Below, one piece after another: positions 25,224-35,842 of a DNA stretch of 64,000 nucleotides. Location of the stretch: NCBI RefSeq assembly GCF_958979055.1, contig NC_084897.1, forward strand, positions 20,685,628 to 20,749,627, read 5' to 3'. Positions within the stretch are counted from its first letter, which is position 1, and every line of letters starts with the position of its first letter. The position numbers and the translations under genes were made by a program. The notes under the pieces were generated by a model. It searched no databases and was not told where the DNA came from. It saw nothing but the letters and a program-made list of their open reading frames with translations. The DNA is from Alnus glutinosa. Taxonomy: Eukaryota > Streptophyta > Magnoliopsida > Fagales > Betulaceae.

Positions 25224-25377
25224 GTCCTGTTTTTACGGAAAAAAAAAAAAAAAAGAGAGAAGACAATTACTTATGATAATTTAAAAAAAAAAAGTCAAAA
25301 AAGAACTACAAAAATAAAATAAAAAAACCTGAAATTTGGGGAAAATATTATTTTTTTTAATTTTTTTTTACCAACGG

Positions 25378-25380
<3 letters not shown>

Positions 25381-25455
<75 letters not shown>
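25381..25455. repeat. TA microsatellite, about 37 units
   Basis: An uninterrupted TA run. The duplicated segment has only a short version (around 57950-57970). Confidence 0.95.
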
Positions 25456-25457
<2 letters not shown>

Positions 25458-25484
25458 TTTTTGTGCAAAAGAAAGATATTTTAA

Positions 25485-26013
25485 GGAAAAATTATATTTT
25501 AACTCTCCAAATTATCACCGGTTTTGCAACTATTCCCACAAACTGTCAACACTTCGACTTCGGCCTCTCAAACTATCAAAACCTTTGAAAAATGCATCAT
25601 TTAATGAAATATTCCTGTATTACCCTTGCTACGTGTCACTTTTCAATTAAAAAATAAATTTTTTGATGGTTTTTCCGCTTCTCACAGTTGCTCTTTCCAC
25701 ATTTCCAGATATCTGTTGCCAAATCGTTAAAAAAAAAAAGTAAATTAAAAACTTATTTTTTTTTAAAAAAAAAAAATAAGGAAAATGAGGTAGCCTTGCC
25801 GGGGAATTTTAGTTTTTATTTTTTTATTTTTTATTTTTTAATTATTTTTAATTAAAAAATGACACGTGGTAGAGGCAATATGAGGACATTTGCCAAATGA
25901 GACATTTTTTTAAAAATTTTGGTAGTTTAAGAGACCGGAGTTAAAGTACTGATAATTTGTGAAACTAATTATAAAATAAATGATAATTTATGAGACTAAA
26001 ATGTAATTTTTCC
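25485..26013. mobile_element. MITE (529 bp) in the IDM3-like promoter, 9-bp target duplication ATATTTTAA
   Basis: The inverted ends are GGAAAAATTATATTTTA and TAAAATGTAATTTTTCC. ATATTTTAA flanks it at 25476-25484 and 26014-26022. The duplicate promoter reads straight through the site (ATATTTCAACC near 58037), so the insertion is younger than the duplication. It ends about 320 bp before the ATG. Confidence 0.9.
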
Positions 26014-26335
26014 ATATTTTAACCACAATAATAATTTGGCATACACATTGTACCAATTAAAAGTTAACGTTACAAATTGTTTGGTGGTCAGACTTAGACA
26101 GAGTAAAAATATATTTTTCCTAATATTTTCATTTCCTGATTTTTTTTTTTTTTTTTGTTTACTTTTCTTTTCCCCTAAAGCTTCAGCACCGTTTGCCACA
26201 AAGGCACCAAATCAGTTCCACCCCCAACTCCATCCATAACAAAAGCTTGAGAAAAAGAAAACCCACTTCAATTTCTTACAAACCCCCCAAAAAGCTCGAC
26301 GCTTCAACGAGCAAACTCTGTTCCGTACGTCTCCA

Positions 26336-29300
26336 ATGGCTTCCCCTCTCAAGTAAGTACATATATACATGCACCAATGTATAATTTCGTGAACGCATGC
26401 GAAAATGCAGATATTTTTACTTGGATAAATGCATATGCTTTTGAATGCCCAACTATGTTCTTTGTAATTTGGGGTTGTTTTATAGATAAGTCTTCTTGGT
26501 AAATGCGTGCTTTTTTTTTCTTAATAATTGGTGTGAAGAAGGCATCTATATGTTATGAATCTTGCTCTATTTATTATTACCGTTATTAATGTCGATGTTG
26601 ATTATATGGAGCAGTTTGCAAGTAATTGTACTTAATCGAAAAGATAAAGGAATTAGTTGGTGTTGTTTCTCTAAAAGGGGATAAGGAAATGATGCCATAA
26701 GTTAATGGGACACAACAAGCACTCATGTGAGAGAACTACAATCGGGAAATATCCTGAAAATTACCAGTAGCTTGGAAAATTAGTTTGGAAACAGTTTTTC
26801 CAGATGTCCTACAAGTGGGTTTCCTGCGTACTTTTGAAGTCTTCTGTTCATGGAACATAGAAAATGCATTTTTTTTTTTTTTACACCGAGTGGACCAATA
26901 AATATGCATTTCCCATTATTGGAAGCATGAAAGTGTGTTGTTTTTGTTACTAAATGGACCAATCAGCATCTTATTTGCATTGTCAAAAATGTCACTGTTA
27001 TTATTATTTTTATTTTATTTTTTGGGTTTCCAGAAATTCAATTGGCTGTTGTTTTTGTGACCAAACAAGCTAACCGGGATTTGTTGTTTCCACTGCTAAG
27101 AGCCTCATGCCATTTTCAATTCTTTAGTTTTTGGAAACATAGTGTGGTTTATCATTTTTGTCACCAAATGCACCGATAAATATTCGCCTTTTGGATTGTC
27201 ATATTTTCATAATTTTAGTTTGGGAAAAAACTTGGTTAGGAGACCTGAACACCACTCTCGAACCCTCACACGGATTCCGACCCAGTAAAAAGAGAAATGA
27301 GGAAGTCTGATTCTATACTAGTTTTTGTATGGCCCCTCTTCATTTAAGGTTCTCTCTCTCTCTCTCTCTCCCTCCCCAGGGCGGTCCCACTTCATATATG
27401 CCATGTTGATGGAAGCATAACGCATGGCTACACGGTGCGGAATCTCCTTACCACTTAGTAAAAACTTGTGGACCATACTCATAATCAATCAATCTATTTA
27501 AACCCAACCAGAAGTGCTGGATTGTCCAAAATATATGGTTCAAACTTTAGCTTCCTTGTTACTGGACCACTACATTGAGCAATGTTTTGAGGGCTAGCCA
27601 TTATGTAGACATGGCTGTAAGGGTAATGTTTTGCAGGCTAGCCATTATGCAGATGTGGAAGCTTATCTGTCCTTTGAAATAAGGAATCTCTCGTAGTATT
27701 CATCAAATGAAACTGGCACTTTTGTTTTAGTAATACCAATAATATTTGATCACAATGATGAATAGGGAAAAAAATGGAAAATAAATAATTTGGAGAGGAC
27801 ATAGTAAATGAAGGTGGTTAGAAAGTTGTCTTGATAACGTGAACTGTATAAGAGTCAAGCTTATAGATTTTAGCTCTATAACACTTCTATGTCCATGTTA
27901 AATATACTTGGATATCATTTGCCCCAAGGAAAGCATATCTCAGCTGTAATGAAATTTTTGGTTGTCATTAGCCAAGAAGATGAAGATGAATAAAAAGATG
28001 CTGTACTAAGCTGTTTATCATTTTTCTATTATTGATATTTTTATCTGTTTTGTCTAAGTATTTTGTTGCCTTCGTCTTGCTCTGTTTACTTCCACTATTG
28101 TGACAGTCCTTGTAAGAGGGTTTTTCTTTTCTCCTCCACCCCCCAACCCCACCACAAAGTGAAAGCTTATACAGTTGTGTGTCCTTATTTATTGAGGGGA
28201 AGTTGGAGGCTACCCGTGATGGATAGTAATATTAATAAATGATTAAATTCACAATTTCTTATCAACTTAAACTTTTGGTATAATTGATGATTTAACACTT
28301 CTATTAATAGAGAAAGGAAAACAATTATTAAATCAGTTACAAGTGCTGAAAGTGGGATGTGATTTTGCACAAGATTTATTTGAGCGAAGATCATGACTTT
28401 TATTATTCACATGAAACCGGCAAGCATATTGCATGCATATCATGTTTAGGAACTAATTTTTGGTATGGCATATTTTCAGCCTTTGGTGTTTATTTCATGG
28501 TGCGAAGGTTAAAATGTGTAATGTGATTAAAGAATTTTTGGGTGTGTTGGAGAGAATTAGCCAGGGATGACACGTAGTTAAATTATGGTACACTTTTGTT
28601 TCTTAGAAGTTGGTAATTCCGACTTTGAGAGTCGATGAAATGATAATCAATCACAAAATTTAGGTAGGGAGAATGAATAATGATGCACGCTAAAAAGTAA
28701 TTCATATGTTTTAGCTTTTTTTTAGAACTAGTACTCATCTAGAGAATTTTGAAGTTACTAATATAGAGTCAAAAAGTTTGGTCTACATGGTGCTACATTT
28801 TTCATAGGGAACATATTACACATTATTTGCAATCCCTGATGGATTAAATATTTCCTTCCAGGGGTGGGAGATCAAGAAAAGAAAATAATGGGCCAGAGCC
28901 TATAAATCCTCAGCAAGCCATTCTGGATGTGGCACCACTCAATAGTGTGCCATACATTGGTCCACCTACACCGCATAGCTATACTGCATCATTGCCAACT
29001 AAAAGGTACACGGAGACTCTGGAAAAAGTTGGGCCAGCTATGATATTTCTGCCTACTCTTTCAACTAAGGAAGAGTGGAATAACGTTGTAGCTGCCACCA
29101 GAGTTGGGGTTGCATTGACTGGGAGTGCAGCTATGGGAAAGATTGGACCAGTTATAGGATTAATGGACATCGGCGAATCCAAAGATTCTTACTTTTTCCG
29201 TGTCTCCCTGCCAGGGGTAGCAAGGGATGAGAGTAAGTTTCATTCACATGGTACAGTTTGATCAACTGCTGAATTCACAATCATTTTACTCGCTAGTTAA

Positions 29301-30010
29301 ACATTCTTAGGAACAAATTTTATTACTAAATTACATTACAGGAACTTTTGTAATTAGTTTGGCCTTTTTCTGGTTATTTTATAATGTACGAGGGAAATCA
29401 TTGTTGATTCATGTGATTTAGGCATTAGCTCAAGTGCAACTTTTGGCATGGGTTTTCTTTCAAATCACTATGAAATGGAATTGATCTTACATTTGTTCTC
29501 AGCAACATTATTTCATGTTTCTATAATCCTTCACTTAAAGACTTTCTAGAATTAGCTAATTTACTTGTTATGAACATGGAATTTCGGGAAAAATACATTT
29601 TACCCCTTCAAAGTTTGACTACTTTTTCACTTTCGCCTCCGATATTTAAAAAGTGGCAATGTACTCCAATAAAGTTTTTGAAATTTTCAATGTAAGCACT
29701 CCGTTAGCCATTTCCGTCTTCTATTATTCATCTTTCTACATTTACTGAGCCTTGTTGTCATTTTCTGACTGCAGATGGTTTCCATTGTGATGTTGAACCT
29801 GATGGAAAAGTAGTAATAAAGGGAGTAACAACGACTGGTGAAAAAATAGTGTGCAAAAACTCCCAAATCTTTCAGATGCACACACAAAATCTGTGCCCAC
29901 CGGGGCACTTCTCTATCTCATTCCAGCTTCCAGGTCCAGTCGACCAGCAACAATTTTCTGGTTCTTTTGGAATTGATGGGATTTTGGAAGGCGTTGTGAA
30001 GAAAAGGTGA
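26336..30010 (+). CDS. Alpha-crystallin (HSP20-like) domain protein, INCREASED DNA METHYLATION 3-like, complete, three exons
   Basis: The exons are 26336-26352 (only 17 coding bases, MASPL plus two bases), 28862-29232 and 29775-30010, all GT..AG with matching phase, giving 207 aa. The central part reads [20 protein letters not shown], then [20 protein letters not shown] and GKVVIKGV; the C-terminal part has [20 protein letters not shown] and ends GVVKKR. This is the divergent alpha-crystallin domain of the plant IDM2/IDM3 (ACD) group, whose Arabidopsis members act with the histone acetyltransferase IDM1 in active DNA demethylation. Whether this short protein does so is inference. Intron 1 is about 2.5 kb. 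The promoter, leader and exon 1 are duplicated at 57.4-58.6 kb, where exons 2 and 3 are missing. Confidence 0.88.
26353..28861 (+). other. Intron 1 of the IDM3-like gene
   Basis: A 2.5 kb intron starting GTAAGT and ending TTCCAG. It holds a CT microsatellite around 27353-27371 and otherwise no recognisable feature. Confidence 0.8.
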
Positions 30011-30470
30011 TTAACAAGTCTTACATTTTTGGTGAGCATGGACTGATTTAATTTTAGTTGAGAGCTTAACATGGACCGGAGGAGCTTTAGAAAGAATGTG
30101 GTTCAGAGTGCTGTTTAGCTGCGATTTTGCATATATATGTTCCTAGATAAAACTGAATGACAAAAATGCGATTTGTGCAGCTGGCCTCAAATAAACAGAT
30201 TTTAAGGCTTTGTTTAGTTAAGTAAAGTCTATGCTATTTCTGATAAATTTTTGAATTACTAAGTGTTGCTGCTTTGTAATTCAAGAATGCTCATTCTCTT
30301 TTAGACCCATTAAACATGTTCAATTCTAAAAACTAGGGTATGGTGTATGTTCAGAGAATTTTTCTCCATGAATGGAGACTATTTATTTCTCTTATAATCT
30401 CCATTTGACTGTATGTAATGAGGCTGGTGCATATTTTAATTGTTAAAATGATATTACAGTGTTGAGTTAA

Positions 30471-30770
30471 CCCATAGACTCATTAACTACTTATGTTGCC
30501 AAGAAGATTAAGCTGGGAGATGACAAAATTGAAGAAGCCGTTGAAATCAGACATTTCAGTCATGATCATGACTTAAAGCTTAGGGATGGGTGTAGTACTT
30601 GTGATCTTGGTCTCCCCCATCAGCCTCTGATTGTTTTCACTAGTAATTATGTGGAGAAGCTTAGTGATCCGGCACTCATAAGAAGGGGCAGAATGCATCA
30701 GAGGTTGATGGGGGTTCAAGGTGCTTGCAAAGAATTATTTTGTTTAACAATATTTTCTGGTTGGCTTTAA
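30471..30770 (+). pseudogene. In-frame fusion of a DC1-gene linker and an AAA-ATPase (BCS1-like) fragment
   Basis: A 99-codon open stretch lies between TAA (30468) and TAA (30768). The first part, IDSLTTYVAKKIKLGDDKI then EEAVEIRHFSHDHDLKL, aligns with the linker of the nearby DC1 genes (SLAYAVKKIRMGEDKIEIAE, INHFSHQQHDLKLIDE). It then reads on in the same frame into LIVFTSNYVEKL then SDPALIRRGRM, the sensor-1 and arginine-finger region of plant BCS1-like/AATP AAA proteins. No ATG starts it, and both donors are represented by fragments only. An acceptor-like ATTACAG ends at 30459. It lies 460 bp beyond the IDM3-like stop and before the PPR 3' end. Most likely it is a rearranged relic; an exon of an unannotated transcript is possible. 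Confidence 0.75.
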
Positions 30771-30896
30771 TTTTTATATATAGTTGAATTTGCAATAACG
30801 ATGAGATGATACGGTTAATGGTACAATTACACAAACATTTAGCAAGAATCATCCAAAATAAATGTGAAATAAAATTAAAAGTGAATTATGATATAA

Positions 30897-32543
30897 TTAC
30901 GAATTAAGCAATTTCAGTTCAACTGTACTATGCCCGAGAGTTTTTTCCACCCTTCTATGTGCCATCAATTCTCTAGCCAGTTTTACTTCTTGCCATTTAC
31001 CAGCCCTAGCATATATGTTCGAAAGAAGGACATAAACTCCGCTACCCTCAGGGTCCAACTCTGTTATGCGGCTTCTCATTTGGTCAACTAGATTCACATT
31101 TTCATGAATGTCACAACCATTTAAAAGAGCACCCCATATGGCAATATTCGGTCTGATTGGCATCTTCTTCACTAATCTTTCCGCCTCTTCAAAGTGCCCT
31201 GATCGACTCAAAAGATCAACCATACAACCGTAGTGCTCCATTGTTGGCTCTATGTTGTAAACATCAACCATTGAGTTGAAGTGTCTCTGACCTTCTTCAA
31301 CCAATCCAACACGGCTACATGCACATAGAACCCCGATGTATGTAATCTCGTCGGGGATAAGAGCAGCATCCTCTTGCATTCTCTTGAATGTACTTAGTGC
31401 TTCCTCTCCATGCCCGTGCATAGCTAAACCAACAATCATGCTAGTCCATGCCATCACATCTTTCTTATCCATTTTACAAAAGATCTGCTGCGAACTTCCT
31501 GCATCTCCAATTTTAGCATATATGTCCACTAGGGCAGTTCCAATAGCAGTATCCTCGCTGAGGTTAGTCTTTAATACAAAAGCATGAATACTTTGTCCCA
31601 ATGCCAGAGCCCCCAGTTGAGCACAGACACTTATGACACTCAAAAAGGTAGCCGTGTCCGGCCGAAGCCCAGCAATTAGCATATCGAAGAACAGACCTAG
31701 TGCCTCCTCAACCCTGCCATATTGATTAAATGCACCAATCATGGAATTCCAAACAACCAAATTTCTTTCAGGCATTTTGTAAAACAGATTCTTTGTGTAT
31801 CTGAAGCTGCCACATTTTCCATACATATCTATAATGGCAGTTGCAAGTATCACATTGAAAGTTAAATCTGATTCAAAGGGATCATATCCAAGTTGGCAGA
31901 CACGACTGTGAACCCATTTTCCAGTATCAATATCTCTCATATGAGCACACGCAACTAGTACATTCACCAAGGTAATCTCATTAGGCTCTATATTCCAAAA
32001 CTCCATGTCTTTGAACACCTCTATGGCCCTGCTAGGCCAGCCGTTGTTAACATACCCGGCAATCAAACTAGTCCAAGCTACCACATTCCACTTAGGAATT
32101 AAATCAAATACCTTTACTCCTGCTTCCATATGCGCGCAAGATACATACATATTGAGTAAACCACAAGAAGTATACACGTCCGATTCAAACCCAGTTTTCA
32201 CAATGCAATTGTGGACCGATGTTCCATAATTTGGATGAGTAAGTAGTGAACATGCTTTGAGCACAAAAGGGAACGTGAAATGGTCCGGCGAGTAACCCCT
32301 TCGCTGCATTTCTCTGTACATATACAAAGCCTCATCCGGGTTGTTAGTGTTAGAGTAAGCTTTGATCATGGAGTTCCAAATGTACACACTAGGCACTTCA
32401 ATTCGGATAAAAACAGAGTTTGCATAATTGAAGTCTGCGGCTTCAGAATTTGTGCAAAAATCAATAAGCCTGCTCAGAGGAATTACATATCTTATAACTG
32501 ATGTAGTGATCATCAGTCCATGTAACTGTTTCAACTCAGTCAT
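30897..32543 (-). CDS. Pentatricopeptide repeat protein, PLS class with E domain, intronless
   Basis: An uninterrupted frame of 548 aa has PPR motifs throughout, for example VYIWNSMIKAYSNTNNPDEA (about residues 53-72), NVVAWTSLIAGYVNNGWPSR, NLVVWNSMIGAFNQYGRVEE, DVMAWTSMIVGLAMHGHGEE. An E-type tail follows (PNIAIWGALLNGCDIHENVN.., YVLLSNIYARAGKWQEV) and the protein ends VELKLLNS without a DYW domain. Such proteins bind organellar RNA, usually for C-to-U editing; target and organelle are unknown. The start at 32543 (MTELKQLHG) is the first ATG after an in-frame TAG. Two 5' fragments elsewhere in the window carry about 29 further residues (MLHLFSQQRKP..LLDKC) before the matching TELKQLHG, so this gene seems to have lost its original N-terminus, including any targeting peptide. 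Its function may be altered. Confidence 0.92.
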   Translation of the reverse strand: MTELKQLHGLMITTSVIRYVIPLSRLIDFCTNSEAADFNYANSVFIRIEVPSVYIWNSMIKAYSNTNNPDEALYMYREMQRRGYSPDHFTFPFVLKACSLLTHPNYGTSVHNCIVKTGFESDVYTSCGLLNMYVSCAHMEAGVKVFDLIPKWNVVAWTSLIAGYVNNGWPSRAIEVFKDMEFWNIEPNEITLVNVLVACAHMRDIDTGKWVHSRVCQLGYDPFESDLTFNVILATAIIDMYGKCGSFRYTKNLFYKMPERNLVVWNSMIGAFNQYGRVEEALGLFFDMLIAGLRPDTATFLSVISVCAQLGALALGQSIHAFVLKTNLSEDTAIGTALVDIYAKIGDAGSSQQIFCKMDKKDVMAWTSMIVGLAMHGHGEEALSTFKRMQEDAALIPDEITYIGVLCACSRVGLVEEGQRHFNSMVDVYNIEPTMEHYGCMVDLLSRSGHFEEAERLVKKMPIRPNIAIWGALLNGCDIHENVNLVDQMRSRITELDPEGSGVYVLLSNIYARAGKWQEVKLARELMAHRRVEKTLGHSTVELKLLNS

Positions 32544-32724
32544 GAGGTTTGACTTGTTCTTCCTTTTTTTTTGTTGCTGCTTTTTGGTTGAAATAGGCTA
32601 ATCCATGGTTTACTATCGGAGCGTTTGTTTACAAAGAGAAATGCTATACTTCCAAATTTTTTCGTTAAAATTTGGTTCCCAAATAACGTGTCATCGTCCC
32701 ATAAAACCCATCATTTTTTTTTGT

Positions 32725-32940
32725 CGTTTTTGTTTTGGTGTAGGGCAAAGTTGAAGAGAGAGTCAAGGGATCTGTGCTCATCTTTTTGGAAGAAGCTGAT
32801 CGAGGGGTCCAAAATACACCCATCCATCCGGATTTTTGCTCGTCTCTTGGGGTAAGTTCAGGAGAGAATCATCTTAAAATTTCATTATAACAAAAGATGC
32901 TTTAATTTGTCTGTGTCAGGCCCATAAAGCAACACCATTT
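32725..32940 (+). other. Orphan copy of the DC1-gene upstream/5' UTR region
   Basis: TTTTGGTGTAGGGCA, then GTGCTCATCT, AATACACCCATC and GGTAAGTT match the region upstream of the DC1 gene (39127-39240) and the one at the right edge (63727-63830). No DC1 coding sequence follows. It stands just upstream of, and divergent from, the PPR gene. Confidence 0.7.
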
Positions 32941-33035
32941 TCAAGTACCATCCGTTGATGTTGCTAATTACAAAGTTCTCTTGTCGGAAGAGGGACGGAG
33001 GAAGGGCTCATGTGTAGAAGCTCTCATAAAGTAAT

Positions 33036-33175
33036 GTAGTCGAGTGGCATTTATCTGTTTGTTTTGTAGTCGAGAGGCATTTATCTGTTTGTTTAATGTA
33101 GTCGAGAGGCATTTATCTGTTTGTTTTGTAGTCGAGAGGCATTTATCTGTTTGTTTAAAGTAATCGAGAGGCATT
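33036..33175. repeat. Minisatellite, about 4.5 units of 30-32 bp
   Basis: The unit GTAGTCGAGAGGCATTTATC plus TGTTTGTTT is repeated with alternating spacers (tt, or taat). The minus-strand open frame through it is a consequence of the repeat. Confidence 0.95.
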
Positions 33176-33179
33176 TTGG

Positions 33180-33540
33180 TACAAGACTTCACAAGCCCTG
33201 TTGCTAACCTTTTCTCCATTTCTCCTTTTTCTTCTTCTTTTAGAGCACTGCACCGATCTTCACCACCCTCGAGATCGATCACTCCCTGGCTCCCATAACT
33301 ACACCAAACCGAATAGCCACCATCTCCGGCCACCCACTCCGACGAGCCCATCAGAATTTGGGGAAGTTTCGGCGACCAAAGCAGTTGAAAGTGAGGTAAA
33401 AACTTTAAACTCCCCTTCATGACTTTAATTTCTTTGTTTCCTAATCTTGAAAATTTTAGGCTCCTCTTGTTTCAATCCTTTTCATTCATAGCCTTTAGAT
33501 TCTTGAAGTACAGCTGCTCCAAATTTGTCTTTTTAATTCA
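33180..33540 (+). other. Leader-like exon of unknown gene, copied upstream of the intact DC1 gene
   Basis: TTTCTCCATTTCTCC, then AGAGCACTGCACCGATCTT, CGATCACTCC and a donor GTGAG|GTAAAAAC after 33395. The same block stands at 49500-49860 directly before the intact DC1 gene. Here no coding sequence follows, so it is an orphan 5' exon or promoter. Confidence 0.6.
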
Positions 33541-33739
33541 ATAACATAAACGGGATCGGAAGCAGATTTATTTATTTATTTTACTAAGAGTTTATTTAAC
33601 TAAGAATTTATTTGAATTTGCAATTTTAAAATACATAATAAAGCATTTGATGAAATTGCCGTTTTGACTTTTAAAATCATTCATTTTTTTTTTTCAAAAA
33701 AAAAAAAATACCTGGCTTTGAAAACATAAATTTTTTTAA

Positions 33740-34862
33740 TACTCCGTTTGTTTCGGCGTAAAATATTTTATGGAAAATGATTTTGGCATTTTTCAGTATT
33801 TGGTGGGGCGAAAATAATGGTCAACGGAAATCATTTTCAGTTTGACCATAAAAGCCTCTTTAATTTTTGGAAAACGATTTACGGTTTTCAAAATCATAAA
33901 TCGTTTTTCGAATTTAAACTTTTTGTTCTTGCAGGTACGTTTGTGAAAATCCTTCACCGCCGGACATTGGAATTTGTTGGTAGCCCGAATTTATCGCTGA
34001 ATTTCCAATAAAAAAGCTTGTCTGTCTCTAATGCGAATGAGGTAATTCGTTTACCTACTTGACCACTCCCAATACAAGTACATTATATTTTCTTCGCCCG
34101 CTATCACCTGAACCAACTCTCTTCTATGAGAAAGAGCCCTTACACACCTTGCCCCTCAATGTCTATATAAGCAGTGTTGACCCAGTTTCTTAGGCCATAA
34201 AGATAGAAAAAAGGCAATATAACAAGGGTTGGGTGTACATCCCGTTTGGAAACATGATCCGCACCGAATGCTTTTCCCGTTTACCGAATTCCAGCCCTGG
34301 CGACCACCACCGGAATCATACCGGTGCCGGAATTCGGCAACGTCCGGCCACTAGCCAATTGGCCGGAACCTGGCCTATATGGCCGGAGTCCTATCGCCCT
34401 GGCCGGATTCTGGCAAATGGCCATTTATCGGACACTTTCGCCGGCTGGATTTCGGTGAAAATGGTCGGAATCCTTCACAAATGGCCAGATTTCGACCACA
34501 TTCGTCGAAATTTGACTGTTCTACGTCGGATTCCAGCCAGTTGGGCGGAATTCGACACTAATGGTCAAATTTCGACGAATCTGGCCAACCCAGATTGCAA
34601 TGAATTTGGTTGGAATCCGACACTAATTGCCAAAGTCCGGCCAAATTCCATGGAATCTGCTAGTTTGTGCAAGATTCATGCCACATTCGCCAGAATCCGG
34701 CCAACCTAGATTCCGGCGAATTTAGTTGGAATCCGGCACAAATGGGCGTTGGTGATTTTTCACTGTTATGTTTTTTTCGTACGAGCCAAACGCCAGAAAT
34801 TTTTTTTCAAGAAAATAATTTTTTTTTTCCTGAAAATTGATTTTGTTGAAACAAACATAGCA
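33740..34862. mobile_element. Non-autonomous element of about 1.1 kb with a GGCCGGAATTCGGC-type repetitive core
   Basis: The ends CCGTTTGTTTCGGCGTAAAA and ATTTTGTTGAAACAAACA are imperfect inverse complements. The middle (34250-34740) is a quasi-repeat of tggccgga/attcggc/aattcgac words. The long open frame through it (34233-34709) is not a protein family I know. The class is uncertain. Its right end is the target of the Cassandra complex. Confidence 0.5.
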
Positions 34863-35842
34863 TGTAACGACCCACCCCCAATGACACAATATTGTCCGCT
34901 TTTGGCTCCCCATACCAAACTTCCCAGGCGATGTGGGACGTCACAATCACCCCATTTTTGGACCCAGCGTCCTCGCCGGCGACCCTCATGGGATCACCCC
35001 ATTCTTGGCATCCCAGCGAGTGCCCGCCGGCAACCCTCTTGGGCTTGTGCACGCTTCCACCATCTCAGGCTGGGCAATGGCTCTGATACCATTTGTAACG
35101 ATCCACTCCCAATGACACAATACTGTCCGCTTTTGGCTCCCCATATCAGACTTCTCACTTCCCAGGAGGTCACCCATCCTGGGATTGTTCTCGCAGCGGC
35201 TCGTTTAACTGCGGAGTTCTGATAGGTTCATTGCCATCACGGCTTTAAAACGCGTTGTTGTGGTATCAGAGCACGTCGCAGCCATGGTGACGCCACCCAC
35301 AATATTGTCCTCTTTGGTATCTTGGGACTACTCGAACCCTCAACCTCAAGGCTTTGTTCCTTACACCCAACCATCTGGGCTCCAGACGCGTTGTGTCATA
35401 AATGGTGCATTTATACATATAAGCACGTCCTCATTCCCAGGCGATGTGGGACATCACAATAGGGTTGCCGGCGGGCACTCGTTGGGATGCCAAGAATGGG
35501 GTGATCCCATGAGGGTCGCCAGCGAGGACGTTGGGTCCCAAAGAGGGGGTGATTGTGACGTCCCACATCGCCTGGGAATGAGGACGTGCTTATATGTATA
35601 AATGCACCTTTTATGACACAACGTGTCTGGAGCCCAGATGGTTGGGTGTAAGGAACAAAGCCTTGAGGTTGAGGGTTCGAGTAGTCCCAAGATACCAAAG
35701 AGGACAATATTGTGGGTGGCGTCACCATGGCTGCGGCGTGCTCTGATATCACAACAACGCGTTTTAAAGCCGTGATGGCAATGAACCTATCAGAATTCCG
35801 CAGTTAAGCGAGCTGCTGCGAGAGCAATCCCAGGATGGGTGA

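Larger units (their letters stand above)
24380..26690. repeat. IDM3-like promoter/exon-1 duplication, copy 1
   Basis: The stretch is collinear with 57390-58630: gcccactaccattaacaaa..ttatcttattttca at the left, and the leader plus ATGGCTTCCCCTCTCA at the right. Copy 1 is longer mainly because of two MITEs and a long TA microsatellite. Confidence 0.85.

Noticed and set aside
33036-33175. CRISPR-like array
   Set aside because: The units are contiguous with 2-4 bp spacers and lie in a plant nuclear genome, so it is a minisatellite.
32968-33420. 150-codon minus-strand frame
   Set aside because: It spans the 33 kb minisatellite and the antisense of the leader-like block; the repeated KQTDKCLSTT is the minisatellite.
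34233-34709. 158-codon plus-strand open frame
   Set aside because: It runs through a quasi-repeat of GGCCGGAATTCGGC words. The composition, not protein constraint, keeps it open, and no family is seen.
34749-35752. Several 60-157-codon frames on both strands
   Set aside because: They are translations of Cassandra LTR and internal DNA, which is noncoding. The same frames recur in each LTR copy.
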